A DNA stretch of 64,000 nucleotides from positions 494,001-558,000 of the forward strand of contig JAQGDQ010000078.1 of the NCBI GenBank assembly GCA_030141605.1, in the 5' to 3' direction. This DNA is from Tubiluchus corallicola. Taxonomy: Eukaryota > Priapulida > Priapulimorpha > Priapulimorphida > Tubiluchidae. The notes beneath the pieces were generated by a model. The model was not told where the DNA came from and did not search any database. It saw nothing but the letters and a program-made list of their open reading frames with translations. Numbering within the stretch: position 1 is the first letter of the stretch; each line of letters starts with the position of its first letter. A program made the position numbers and the translations under genes. Positions 1 to 11,000 of this stretch are shown here, piece by piece.

Positions 1-713
1 TCCGCCTAGCAGCCCTTTAAAAGCAACACTAACAAGGAAGTTTAGCCAATGATTATTCTACTGTACTCACACTCATGTCTGTAGTTTGTAAATTTGGCCG
101 TTTTCTATGAGCCTTCTTTCCAAATGTTGTTTCAAAACTTTCGGTGTCTAAAATATGAACTCTAGAATTCTAAAAAAAAAAAAAACAAGTCTGAGTTGCT
201 TATATGCATGTAACATACACCAATGGACTGTTCCAAAATGATCCCACTGCTGTTACTAGCCTTGTTCTTGTTCTGCTGCCACATTTTAAGCTCATTTTGT
301 TTTCTAAAGCCACGTTTCCACTGTGGTCACATAGATACTCACATACACAAACTTTTCTGTCCCATGTTTTAGATCTGCAAAGGTTGTTTCCATTGGGACA
401 ACACTGAAATTCGGGACTCTCTAAGATGAAGAATAATTTTATTATATTATATTATTAAAGGAAGAATATTAAAGGACAAACAGGCAATACAATTTTGGGT
501 TCGAAGACCATGAACACCTATGTGATCATCACCACATTGCAACAATGGATGAAAACAAGAATGCAACTTGTAACGTTTCGTATTTCATCGGAATTTAAAG
601 AGAACGTGTACATTCACTATGAAAGACTGAAAGGAAAAATAGCTTTTATAACAATATTTTGTCACTTATGATTTTCTTCGTTTCAACTGTACAACTATGC
701 GATGTAATTTTGA

Positions 714-773
714 GGAGTATGATATGTACACTGTGCCTTTTATGGAGTATAATATGTACACTGTGCCTTTTAG
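714..773. repeat. 30-bp tandem duplication, two copies
   Basis: Two adjacent copies (714-743 and 744-773) are identical except for one base. Each carries the core TATGTACACTGTGCCTTTTA. No function is apparent. Confidence 0.85.
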
Positions 774-1254
774 CAACATCAATAGGACAACACCGAGCGT
801 ATGTAACTGTTAAAAAAATGCTTTGAACAAGGATCACAAAACTGGCACAAATTCCTAAATTTACAAAACTTTAAAAAGCAGTAATTAGAAACCTAAATAT
901 TCTACTTTCATTGCTGAGCTCAAAAAATTATTTCAAACCACAGCTACCTTGCGGCAGTATTTAGGGTCATTTTTATGAACAGTGCATATTCTTCCTTTAT
1001 TATGAAAACATACTTTATAAAAAAAAGATTGGGCAATCAAAGTGCGTATCCGTGCATGCACGTGGCTTTCCCAGCGGATACAATGGAAACGACAAAAGTA
1101 GAAAACAATGATTTACAAAGACGTGCTGTCGCTTCAAATTTTTTCCGTGTGAGTCGTACAAAAACGCTCCATGTCTGTAGAAGTTTGTCCGAACACAGTA
1201 GAAACGTGGCCTAATAGATGAAAAATTACTGCAGGCATTTCACAGTTAAATTAA

Positions 1255-1665
1255 GTGAGCTCAGAAGGATTTTATCTATTTTGATAATTTCTTGTTTCTT
1301 ACACAGTCATCTAAAGTATGTAAAGTACGAATACAAATATTTAGCGACAGTGTTTTCAAAAAACAACAACAAAGTGTTAATAATTTATCATATTCTGAAA
1401 AATTGGCATTATATTGGCAGGAGAATTTTATCTAGTTTGACAACTTCTTGATTTTTTATGCCAAATGCCACATACTCAAGTATAATAAACTATTAAAACA
1501 AACTACCATTTGTTGGTTTTGTTAAAAACAGTGACCTCTAAGCGGAAAAAACAATCTGTCACTAGTAATATTTGAACTAATACTTTACATACTTTAGATG
1601 ACTGTGTAAAAAACTGCGTAAATTGGGAAAAATTGTCAAACTGGGTAAAAATTCTCTGCCAATTT
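1255..1665. repeat. Inverted repeat with a third related copy
   Basis: A stretch near 1262-1340 reappears inverted near 1565-1660. The best block is an exact 26-27 bp match built on the core ACAGTCATCTAAAGTATGTA (1302-1328 against 1580-1606). A third, weaker, direct copy of the outer part lies at about 1404-1450. This could be a foldback transposon remnant or insertions of one repeat in both orientations. No target duplication was identified. Confidence 0.6.
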
Positions 1666-1880
1666 GTCATTGCAAAAATGACATAATAATGGGAACTTTA
1701 AGCAGAGTAAGTAATGGCAGGTTGAATGAAAAATGTTGACGGACATTACCTATGCTTAATACAACAAGGAAAAGAAAAAACAAAACTAGTAAGAACAAGT
1801 ATACATGCTTCGACTGTGGAGCTGAAATTTGATGTCACAAGCACAAAAGCACACACACAAACACAAACACATAGTTACAC

Positions 1881-4800
1881 CAGGTGCAGCACCTTTGCTT
1901 TTTCATTCAGAAGAGTAACTGGCAACTTGGTTTGTTTCATGACAACTCTATATGGATCCTTCATGACTTTACTCAACTCTTCTTGGAAGGACTGCAGTGC
2001 TTTTTGTGTTACAACTCGTGTATTACCTGTAATATAGAAAGCACAAATATTAGTTACATCAGCTTCAACTGGTTCAAGGTATTTATATAAAACATATAGT
2101 ACTGTCTATTGACAACAGTGCGATGCATATATATATAATATCCTGAAGTAATATATACAACATATAATACATACCAAACCAACGCCTGTTCGGTTCTACT
2201 CTTGCCACTGTTCCTTGTTTCAGCCAAGATTGATATGGTGCTGCTTTCACAATCTTGCCTTTTCGATTTCTAATGGAATGATAAACTGAGCATGAGATTA
2301 CAGGCTTCAGACGCAGTAGTAAAATAAATGCTTTTCATTATAATTAAAAAAAGTTACTTAACTTATGTACTGCATTCCAAAGAAGAGTGAACATTAAACA
2401 GTTCAAATAAAATTATCATAAAATGATGGAAAAGTATGATTTAAAAACTATTTCGTAGTAATTAATAAAATTAATACTTGAAATTAAATTGAATTCTCCA
2501 ATTGATAGACTCTCAATGAAAGGACATAAAGCAAAAACTAAAATTGATTGATACTTTTCTGCAAAATACTGAAAAAATTAATTTAATAATTCATTAGGCT
2601 GCATTATTAGGTATATAATAATAAAATAAAAGTACCTAATAGGTTTAAAATTTTTGTACATGTTAAGGCGTTTAATGGTAGCCTTATCACGTTGACCGCC
2701 ATGTTCTTTTACACGATCTGAAAAAAACAAAATAAAAATATAGCACTTTTCAAAAAACAAGGAAGCATGCTTGCCTGAAAACTGATGTTATGACATAAAG
2801 GAACCAATATTGTTTACTTATATTTGCCAAATAAAGTTGTAATTATATTTGCCAAACAAAGTCTATTAAAACTTGTATTTAGCTTGTGGACGGAACTGCA
2901 ACGGAGATGTTAATATGCAAAATTAAGAAAATGATTGATAACTATATACCTATAAACGATGGAGTAAAATGGCCATGCTAGTGATGTGGGTGATCTTTAC
3001 ATTTGTGGGAGAAAATCACCAGCAGTTTGGCATGACAAATGTTTTATAGCTGCAAACCGGCCCGTCAATTTACCAGCCAAATGGGTTGCACCGTAACAGT
3101 GGAAGATTCCTTGGTGGAGCAGCAGTTAAATAACTACTAAACGTGTTTCACAGGGACATAACAATCAACAGAGATGCAAGTGGACAGACAGTGATATGTG
3201 GCACTTTTTCATGATGGTTGTGGAGGCTACAATAATTGTTGAAGGAATAAAGAATGTTCAATATTGTCAGTGCCTTAAGCATCTAGGTCAGCATACATTA
3301 CTAACTAGAAGGACGCATGCTCATTTAATACAAGCTTTCAAAAGTCATTAAAGGAATCAACGATGTGGATGTTGGAAGCTTCTTCACATTTAAGACCTCT
3401 GGGAGGATGATGGGAGGACATCAATTACAATTACAACTGTACAAGGAAAAAACAAAGCTGAATTTAAGAAAACATTTTTTCAGCCATAGGATAATTATGA
3501 CCAATCAAATAATCAAGCAAAATGTTAATCATTCTCAGTCAAGCTCTGCTGACTGCCCAATCAGCATACATAATTTTTACATGCCAACGGAACAAGTTCG
3601 TTGCCTCGTCTTTCGGGACAGTCGGGGACATGGGTATGGCCGGTATATGTTATACTGTTATGCAAAATGCTTAACTTTTCATTAGTTTGAGGGAGGGAAA
3701 CCAGCCTGGTTTTAGATTTTATTACAGATTGTTGATTGTCTGTATTGTTGAATGAAATTGCAGGTGAATTAGTGGAAATATATAGTATAATTTCGTTTTT
3801 GTAGGAAGAAATGCGCTTACACCAATGAGTTACTAATGTTATTAATAAAATACACAGTTTAGTTTTTGTATAACCTTGCAAGCTAGGTAAAGACAACTAT
3901 TTGATTAACTTTAAAAAAGGACAAAAAATTAACTTAACGAGGTTAGGCCGATAATGTGACACTGCTTTAATGATTGCAAATGATTGCAAACTGGCCTACT
4001 CGAACAGAGGCGACAATAAAATTTATAACTTTACAGTGAAGTCCGAGTTAGCAGATATATATGATTCACGATTAACATGCATGTAAAAATTACAGCCTGA
4101 GCACTTCTAAGTAGGTTTGCGTAGGCTATAGGAACGGCTAGCTAGCAATAGATGAGGCCTAGCGGCATAGTTGAACTCATCCACGGGCATCCGTGACTCA
4201 GGATTATGTGGTAAGCGAGCACACTCATAGAAATCCACATTCAGGCAAAATGTTTACAGAAAGTTTCAGGCAAAATGTTTTCTTTCCTAATCAGTTTTTA
4301 TAAACCTCAATAAGATCTGTATAGTCCAAGTTAATTCAAATATGGTCAAAATTCATGTTATATATCAATATCCGTATCCGGAAATAGTCAATTTTATGCT
4401 ATTTTTCTGGTTATAATCATGGTTAAAAGATGCCGTTGGGACTAACGAGTTATGTAACTCAGGCAAGACAATCTAGGGAACAGAACAATCAAATTTATTC
4501 CATTTCCGTAGCCTAACAAAGAGTTGGAAAAATGCAAAAAGTTGATAAAAGTGGAACAACCACATGATCAGTTAAATTAGAAAAAATAAGTCGCAGGTAT
4601 GATGTGTAGACAAAAGGGACTTTCGTAAATGTATTTTGTTACCCATTTGTCTTAAAGCCAGGCTTAACTGGCTTAGTTCCTTTATAATAATCACCTAACT
4701 ACGCACTTTGTAATTCTTTATTGCTACATTCTGCCTAAACTGTGATGACATTTTTTGAATATTTAAAATTTTAAGTTTTTGTTAAAATAACTGCTGTCTT

Positions 4801-5293
4801 GCAAATTCTGAGAAAGAAAAAGTACAATAAATATATCTGCTGATTAGACATTAGTTGTCCTAAATCCTAAAGGGAGTTGTTATTCAGTGGGAGCGACGGC
4901 AGCTGATGTCCTGAATGCCGCTCGTGCTTACATCACAACGGAGGTGAGGCGATGGACCAATTTGCTTGACGTTAATTGATTTGTGGAATGGTTTACCTAA
5001 AAAGGCCATGGAAGCAGTTATAGTTAATCAGTTTAAAGGGGTGCCATCCACACGTATGTTAATTGTATTGAAGAACGAAATACACAACGGCTACCAAAAT
5101 TAAAGCCATAACAAGAGTCAAAGTGATGGGGCAGCTACAAAAGTGAGTTATAATGGAAATAAACCATGATCATCTTATTCATTACCATTTTAATGAATGA
5201 CATTTTATGAAAATATTCACCTGGGTTAAGGCTGTGACTACCAGATGTTGTTGATTTACTTTTAGAAGTTTTCTTCTCCTTTCTTTTACCCAT
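1881..5293 (-). CDS. GNL2: GNL2, nucleolar GTP-binding protein 2 (5' part, exons 1-4)
   Basis: GNL2 (NGP1/Nog2 family) is a circularly permuted GTPase that acts in the nucleolus on pre-60S ribosomal particles. Four exons join in phase into 132 codons: 5221-5293, 2636-2717, 2175-2269 and 1881-2026. Exon 1 begins at the ATG at 5293 with a lysine-rich start (MGKRKEKK). Exon 2 carries RDKATIKRLNMY, close to the family motif RDRATIRRLNMY. Exon 3 carries GTVARVEPNRRWFGN, and exon 4 carries MKDPYRVVMKQTKLP, almost identical to the vertebrate protein. All junctions are GT...AG with phases 1, 2, 1 and 0. The GTPase motifs (KCDL, GYPNVGKSS) would lie further left and are not in the window. GNL2 lies on the same strand as CABIN1, with its start 1.07 kb from the CABIN1 stop codon. 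Assignment is confident; the ends of exon 4 are set by splice signals only. Confidence 0.9.
2718..5220. other. GNL2 intron 1, with a LINE fragment
   Basis: Intron 1 of GNL2 on the minus strand. It holds a decayed non-LTR retrotransposon piece at about 3230-3570 on the plus strand. Nothing else in it was recognised as coding or structural. Confidence 0.6.
3230..3570 (+). mobile_element. LINE reverse-transcriptase C-terminal fragment
   Basis: The translation reads CLKHLGQHTLLTRRTHAHLI, then, after a one-base shift near 3343-3350, VIKGINDVDVGSFF and LNLRKHFFSHRI. This follows the usual C-terminal pattern of LINE ORF2 proteins: a QRRATK-like block, ERR...DLIEVFK, then an R-GH, DLRK-fF-RV region. 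It is short, frameshifted and clearly dead. The clade cannot be assigned. Confidence 0.55.
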
Positions 5294-5651
5294 ATTTCGG
5301 CAAACAATAATGTAGTTAAATCTCGATAAATTAAGTTGAATTAATAAGTATTATATTTTTTACTAACACTAACAGTAATCAAACTCAATCCGGATAATTC
5401 ACGAAACACAAGACATGTGGCCGCCGTGGCTCGCGTAGCGCCATCTAGTATGGGAAAATTTAGTTCTCAAATTAATCACAAAATATCAAGCATTTTTATT
5501 TAAGGGTGTTAGAATAACCACTGGCACTATTTGATATCTACAAAATTCCAGTTAGGCAGGATTTAGAAAAATCAAAAAATTTTAAGACGACAGCGATTCG
5601 ATAGTTCTTTCACAACCTAAATAAATAATTATGACTTCACAAAACATGAAA
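5294..5651. other. GNL2 upstream region, with the tRNA gene next to it
   Basis: The 358 bases between the GNL2 start codon and tRNA-Gly must contain the GNL2 promoter and 5' UTR. No TATA box or other clear core element was recognised. A short GC-richer patch lies near 5419-5450. Confidence 0.4.
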
Positions 5652-5722
5652 GCATCGGTGGTTCAGTGGTAGAATGCTCGCCTGCCACGCGGGCGGCCCG
5701 GGTTCGATTCCCGGCCGATGCA
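5652..5722 (+). tRNA. tRNA-Gly (anticodon GCC)
   Basis: A 71-nt cloverleaf. The 7-bp acceptor stem pairs GCATCGG with CCGATGC, followed by discriminator A. The D-arm/A-box region is TGGTTCAGTGGTAGAAT. The anticodon loop is CTGCCAC on a CTCGC/GCGGG stem. The T-arm is CCCGGGTTCGATTCCCGG, a perfect B box. There is no intron and no encoded CCA. All stems are intact, so it is probably functional. It sits between the 5' end of GNL2 and the 3' end of CABIN1, on the opposite strand to both. Confidence 0.97.
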
Positions 5723-6364
5723 TTTTGCCAAAGCCACAGAATTTATGCCCATTTGATAATTATTCTGCAATGTAAATAGACTTCCTGGAGCATATTATTC
5801 GAGGATCAAAGAATTTTTTTTAGTGCCAGCACTGGAAAACCTAAAGCTGAACAATCTCTCATTCTTGCCCCTCAACCCCCAAAAAAAGCTAAAAATGGCA
5901 AACTTCAGGCTTGGTCTCTGCACAGACAATTTATTGGGCTCTGTCATGAAACTACAGCATTTAGAAATAATTATAAATAAATAAATCGCAACAATGCGAA
6001 ACTGATGTAATTAAAGCATGTATGAAAAAATAGGACACGTAAACAGAATTCTGATATCAATACCACAAAAAATTATGTAGACCATTCTCCGAAGACAGTG
6101 ATCATCAAGAATGTCTAACTGGAAATGCTATACCCAAATGATGGGCATCAGTACAGATTAACTGTGCCGGTAAGTGAAAGCTATTTGTACGCTCTCAAAA
6201 CGCTGATAGGCATTGCTTCTTTAATCTCAGAACTGGTAGGCTAGATTACATATTTCTTTTATAGCTACGGCATAATAAGTTAGAAATGTTTGCAGTTACA
6301 AGTAAACTTGCTGGACAATTGGGCTTTCTTATAAAAAATAATATAATAACAAAACAATGTCCAG
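5723..6364. other. CABIN1 3' flank and 3' UTR
   Basis: This lies downstream of the CABIN1 stop codon on the minus strand. A canonical AATAAA on the minus strand (plus positions 5930-5935) is about 430 nt past the stop and is a plausible polyadenylation signal. No other gene was seen. Confidence 0.5.
5930..5935 (-). terminator. Candidate poly(A) signal of CABIN1
   Basis: AATAAA read on the minus strand, about 430 nt beyond the CABIN1 stop. It was the nearest canonical signal noticed. Cleavage position is unknown. Confidence 0.4.
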
Positions 6365-8062
6365 TTAAGGAGTCGACTCCTCTTCACTTGCATCTAAACA
6401 GATAACTTCTGGACTTGAAGTCTTAGGTTTCGGTGGTTTGAATACATTAACAGGTGTTCCTTGAGCACGTTTAACGGGTTGAACAAAGGTCACCTTGCTT
6501 GCTTCCCACAATGACTGAGGCCTAATCAGCTGATCTTGAGGTACTATCACTTTGCCACTGTTCTGCCAGCGAGACCGATCTGATACTAAACAAGATTTAC
6601 CATGTTTAAACAGTGCTTTTGCTGATGCACCGAAAGAAGTTGAACTTTGAGCATCTGGAATCTCAAGCACTCTTGTCTTTTGAAGTGGAACAGTGGTAAT
6701 CACTTTGTCACCTTCATAAAGTTTAATTTGCTCGGTTGGACTATTACTCAATCTGCCTGGAATTGTCGAAACAATTTTTTGAACTTTATGAGGCTTGATT
6801 TTGTCTGTTGGATTACTGTTGACTCTGCCCGGAATTGTGGAAATGACTTTGTTACCTTTATAAAGTTTAATTCTTTCATACTGATTGCCAGCTAAATACG
6901 TGCGCTCTTTTGCTGAATGTAATTGAGAGACTTCCTCATGTGAACTCGATGCAGTAGCTGGCTTACTTTGTGATTGAACATTTTCGCTGGGTGGCAAAAA
7001 GGGTTTGAATCTACGAAGTTCTGTCGATATTTTTGCTGTTTTTTTACTAATCTGTTCTGCCCCGCTATTGGGGTCAAGTGGTCTTTTCATTCCCTGGCTT
7101 ATGGGAGGAAATGCACTGCCACCTTGTTTTGGTGCTGCATTTTGCTGTACATTACTGGATGTCCTAGAACTCTTTCCTTTACAGGCTGTTGCCAAGCGCA
7201 TTGCAGCGGCTACACACATCTCGCGGTGTTTTGCATCAATATGGTGTTGCAGCTGAAGTAATTCTTCCTTGCTCAAACCTTCCTGCGACATCATACTAGT
7301 TAGTGCTGACACTTCATCTAACGAAACACCGAGGGACGGCTTGTTCTTTTCAGATAACATATCTCCGGAACGACCAATATTCGACTGTGAATAGCTGTGG
7401 TGTATCGATTGAGCTAATGACGAGGCTTTTCTCAGATTTTTGACTTTAGTACTTGTGTTAAAAGCGTGTTCGATGACATCAGGCTTTTTCTTTTCCTGTG
7501 AAGGTTTTGTAGAATTATCACTATCAGCAAGAAGCACTTTCTTAATACTTTCTGCCACAACCTCAGGACTGCCTAATATATTGTAAGTGTGTGAAGAATC
7601 AACATTAGACCTAGATGACTCATTTAGCTTTTCATTAACATTAACCGACTTCTCAGCATTCTCAGCAGTTTTTTCAGCTGCCTGTTGTGCTATGGCCGTC
7701 TTCAAATTTCCAAAAGGGTCTTTATTGAGTGTTTGTTCTGATAAGCATTTGTCTACAGATTTACTTTCATTTGTCTCAGTGTTCTCTACTCTTCTCTTCT
7801 TTAACGGGAGGCAATCTTTTACAGCTTGTTGGGCTTCCTCCTTCTCTTCGTCTGCTCTTTTATTTTTGCTTGTTTCTGCATTTACTTTTCCATTCGCTGA
7901 GGTCTCCCATGACTTTTGCAAGAGCCGGCCTTTGCCGAGGGAACCACTTGGACTTATAATTGGTGTGGCAGTACTGGTGGTGTAATGAAGTCTGGTTGGA
8001 GATGACTCGGACTGAGAAGAAGCAGCATCAGAGGATTTAGATTCGCCCATCTCAAAATTCTC
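6365..8062 (-). CDS. CABIN1: CABIN1 exon 36, lineage-specific C-terminal tail
   Basis: A single 1,698-nt exon encodes residues 1733-2297 and the stop. It is low-complexity and rich in S, K, Q and E, with lysine/arginine patches (LKKRRVE, MKRPLDP) and no globular domain that I recognise. About residues 2128-2191 contain three near-tandem units of 24-25 residues around [18 protein letters not shown] and KVITTVP. The last 15 residues contain VICLD followed by ASEEE, which fits a SUMO-interacting motif (hydrophobic core, then acidic/serine). I do not see a clear calcineurin PxIxIT site or the vertebrate-type MEF2-binding helix, though [13 protein letters not shown] near the exon start is weakly like the human segment preceding it. 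It follows exon 35 in phase 0 after a TTTGTAG acceptor. Confidence 0.9.
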   Translation of the reverse strand, partial: ENFEMGESKSSDAASSQSESSPTRLHYTTSTATPIISPSGSLGKGRLLQKSWETSANGKVNAETSKNKRADEEKEEAQQAVKDCLPLKKRRVENTETNESKSVDKCLSEQTLNKDPFGNLKTAIAQQAAEKTAENAEKSVNVNEKLNESSRSNVDSSHTYNILGSPEVVAESIKKVLLADSDNSTKPSQEKKKPDVIEHAFNTSTKVKNLRKASSLAQSIHHSYSQSNIGRSGDMLSEKNKPSLGVSLDEVSALTSMMSQEGLSKEELLQLQHHIDAKHREMCVAAAMRLATACKGKSSRTSSNVQQNAAPKQGGSAFPPISQGMKRPLDPNSGAEQISKKTAKISTELRRFKPFLPPSENVQSQSKPATASSSHEEVSQLHSAKERTYLAGNQYERIKLYKGNKVISTIPGRVNSNPTDKIKPHKVQKIVSTIPGRLSNSPTEQIKLYEGDKVITTVPLQKTRVLEIPDAQSSTSFGASAKALFKHGKSCLVSDRSRWQNSGKVIVPQDQLIRPQSLWEASKVTFVQPVKRAQGTPVNVFKPPKPKTSSPEVICLDASEEESTP

Positions 8063-11000
8063 CTACAAATTTATAGAAGTTTTTTATCGTAAGTTTTATA
8101 AGTACTTTCGTCATTTAACCTGAACTTTATATTTTTCATAGCCAACACAATGGCGTGATAATTTATTACTATCAAGTTATTAAGAGATCATGATAAGGTT
8201 GTAGTTTCCTTAGCACCACTACAATTAAATGTGCATGTCTGTTAGTTAACATTAATGCCCTTTTATTGAATCTTGCTCTAGCGAGCCAAGACTAATAAAT
8301 CCATTACTAATTACAGTAAATTTATGATCGTAACTATGAACGCTTGTAATACCTGAGCAGGCCTGGAGATGGCGTAAATGCAAAACCGGACAGCTTTATC
8401 CAAAATTTTTTTCTCGTCTTTTTCATCTCCACCCTGTCGAAATAGCAACATCAGCAACATTGATGCAGTTGAATTTACAAAGAAATAAAAAACACAATGT
8501 AGCAGTAATCAACTATTTCATTCTTGTGGAGCCAGTTTACTCTATACATAAAAAGATTGGTTCCGCAAATGTTGCACAAATATAGAACTCTTTTGACACT
8601 CATTTATAATATTTATAATATGTAATGCTTGCTTCCAAAAGCTTACACTGATGATGCATCCGCTTACCCAGAATCAGATTTATCAATAGTTATAGTAGGC
8701 CATTGGCATAGGGCCCATGTGTGTCTGGGGGCCCACTAAAATTAATATGTCGCACAGCATGTCAGCGTACAAACTTGTTTCAAGCGTACACTGGGTATTT
8801 TATTATATAACATAATCAAAACCATAAGGGCCCGTGTAGAATAAGTATAGGCCCAAATTTGGGAACCCATTGATGAGTTTGGCCTAGGGCCCAGGAGGTA
8901 AATACGGCCCTGCTCTTACCTTTATTTTCTTGTATGCATTAACTAAAATTTTGCTTGATGCTGAGATATAAGCCCCAGAAAGCTTCTGACCATGCACCCA
9001 AATTCTGTATAGTGCTGTGAGTAGTGCTGTTCCAGACTCTGCAGTAATCATCCGCATATTTTTCACTCGTTCCCTAGCAACCTGAATACGAATACAATTA
9101 TGATATTGCTATTCATAATTATTACATCATAAACTGTGTTTATTTTTGTTGATTGTAAAGACTCCAAACTGACAAAATATTCATGTACAGCGAATTAGAG
9201 AATAAGGTAAACAAACCTGCAAACAAATATTGTAGCTCCGCTTTGCAAGGTGAACGCGGTCAACATCCCTCAAGTATTTCCTGTCAACAATTAAATCATG
9301 ATAATTAACACAAGAAGCAGACAACTAAATTTAAAAACAATCAAGAACTAAGATACAAAAAATACATATTTCAATTGATAGAAAAAAGGTCAATTAGGGA
9401 AATACAGAAAAGAACTGATTTGTCTTTAGGTGGTAGACTGGTAGTACTTCATTTGGCAGAGTGGTAGTACGTGCTGTTTCTACAAGTGCAATCCCACTAA
9501 TGCTTAACTGAGAGAAAAAAGTCTTTGACACAAAGGCCTAGTGCAACAAAAAATGTAAAAGATCCCAAGCTCATTTCTAATTAAGACATAAGCAATGTTA
9601 TTTATTTTACCTTACGTAGAATAAATTCGATGCTGGAAAGGAACATAGAATTACCATAAAAAAGTGCTTCTCTTCTATTGATTGACCTTTACCAATTTAC
9701 CAATAAGAACACCCCTGATGATTTACCTGTTTTACCTCTTAAAGTTTAATTTGATAGTTACCAGTCGTTAAGGTTTTGACAATTGTGTCGATTTCTGGAG
9801 TAAGAAAGCACAGTGTATTTAAGTAAAATTGAAATAAATATAGAGACCCTTTGACTGTAGCAATCATGTGACGATTGATTTTACACCTAACGTTGAAAAC
9901 GAACTTGAACCACCAAAAATTTCGTTTTCTTGTGTATTAGATTACTGTTTGGTATAGTCACAACACCTCCATATTCTTTTGCTTTTTAGTTACTCTATAT
10001 TTTTTGTTCAAACATATCAAGAAATGAGTTTGTGACGTTTTACAAAGACAACATAAAAACAAACCTGCCAAAGTCGGGAACACGATTAAGCTGTGTTGAA
10101 ATGGTATACAACATAGTATAATCCTTCTGTTCTTTAAGCAAAGCCAGAAGTAAGACGACAGATCTGTACATGTGAGAGGCAAAACAGCCACCCCGATTAA
10201 TCTCATTCACCGGTATCCTCCAAATTCCCTAGAATAAACAAACAAACATTACCTTGGCATCCATTCCTACAATCAAAGATATTCTAAAATGCCATCTTTA
10301 CAGCATATATGTTGGGCAGAATGATATAAAAAAAGCTTTGTTGTTTAATAGGTTTGGCATCCATTATCACCAACACAAACAAAACAAATATTATAGATTG
10401 ATTTCTAATCAAAACGCTAAGAAAACAAATAGTTTTGGGCAAACTGTCTGTAACAAAAATAATATCTGTGTTTTTTAGTACTTTTGCAAAGTAAGCACAT
10501 CCATGTATCTGTGAATAATATTTGCTTTATTAGAGTTTCGTTCTTCATACTATCGTGTATTTAATTTCTATCAGGAATAGGAAACTTATTACGTTTCTCA
10601 ATTTTTACTGGTATTTACTGAGTATCCTGAAATAGAATGAGACTGCTGAGGTGTCATAGCCTATGCCTAACTGTACATGTGAAGTTAAGCAATGTAGGTC
10701 TGGTTAATTGGGTGACTAATGGGGGCAGTTTTGCCTGCATTACTGCTTTAACCAGTTATCTAGTTGAGGGAGGCTATGTATGCAAACGGAATACATAAAC
10801 GCATGCTAGTTCAGTGTAGACTTAGAAGTGCACACTTGCCAGTGCAGTTTGTTTGTGTGTGTTTTTTAAGAATAGCAAATTAATTTTAACTAAGACAACA
10901 AAAACAATGGGCATTTAATATATTTTTTCATAATTGTATACTCTTACTGCTCTTACTGCAATAAATTTAATAAAAGTTTTAAACTACAAGTAAACAACGA

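Larger units (their letters stand above)
1..1880. other. No coding exon seen; GNL2 intron 4 and repeats
   Basis: No recognisable coding exon was found on either strand. On the minus strand this should be part of GNL2 intron 4, because the next GNL2 exon was not found here. The stretch holds a 30-bp tandem duplication near 714-773 and a cluster of inverted and direct repeats at about 1255-1665. A short stretch at 1510-1580 resembles the inside of the pogo-like element at 24405-25244. Short open frames here look like chance. Confidence 0.6.

Noticed and set aside
1726-2037. A 103-codon plus-strand frame
   Set aside because: It is the antisense shadow of GNL2 exon 4.
6647-7985. Plus-strand open frames opposite CABIN1 exon 36
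   Set aside because: They mirror the coding exon and show no independent features.
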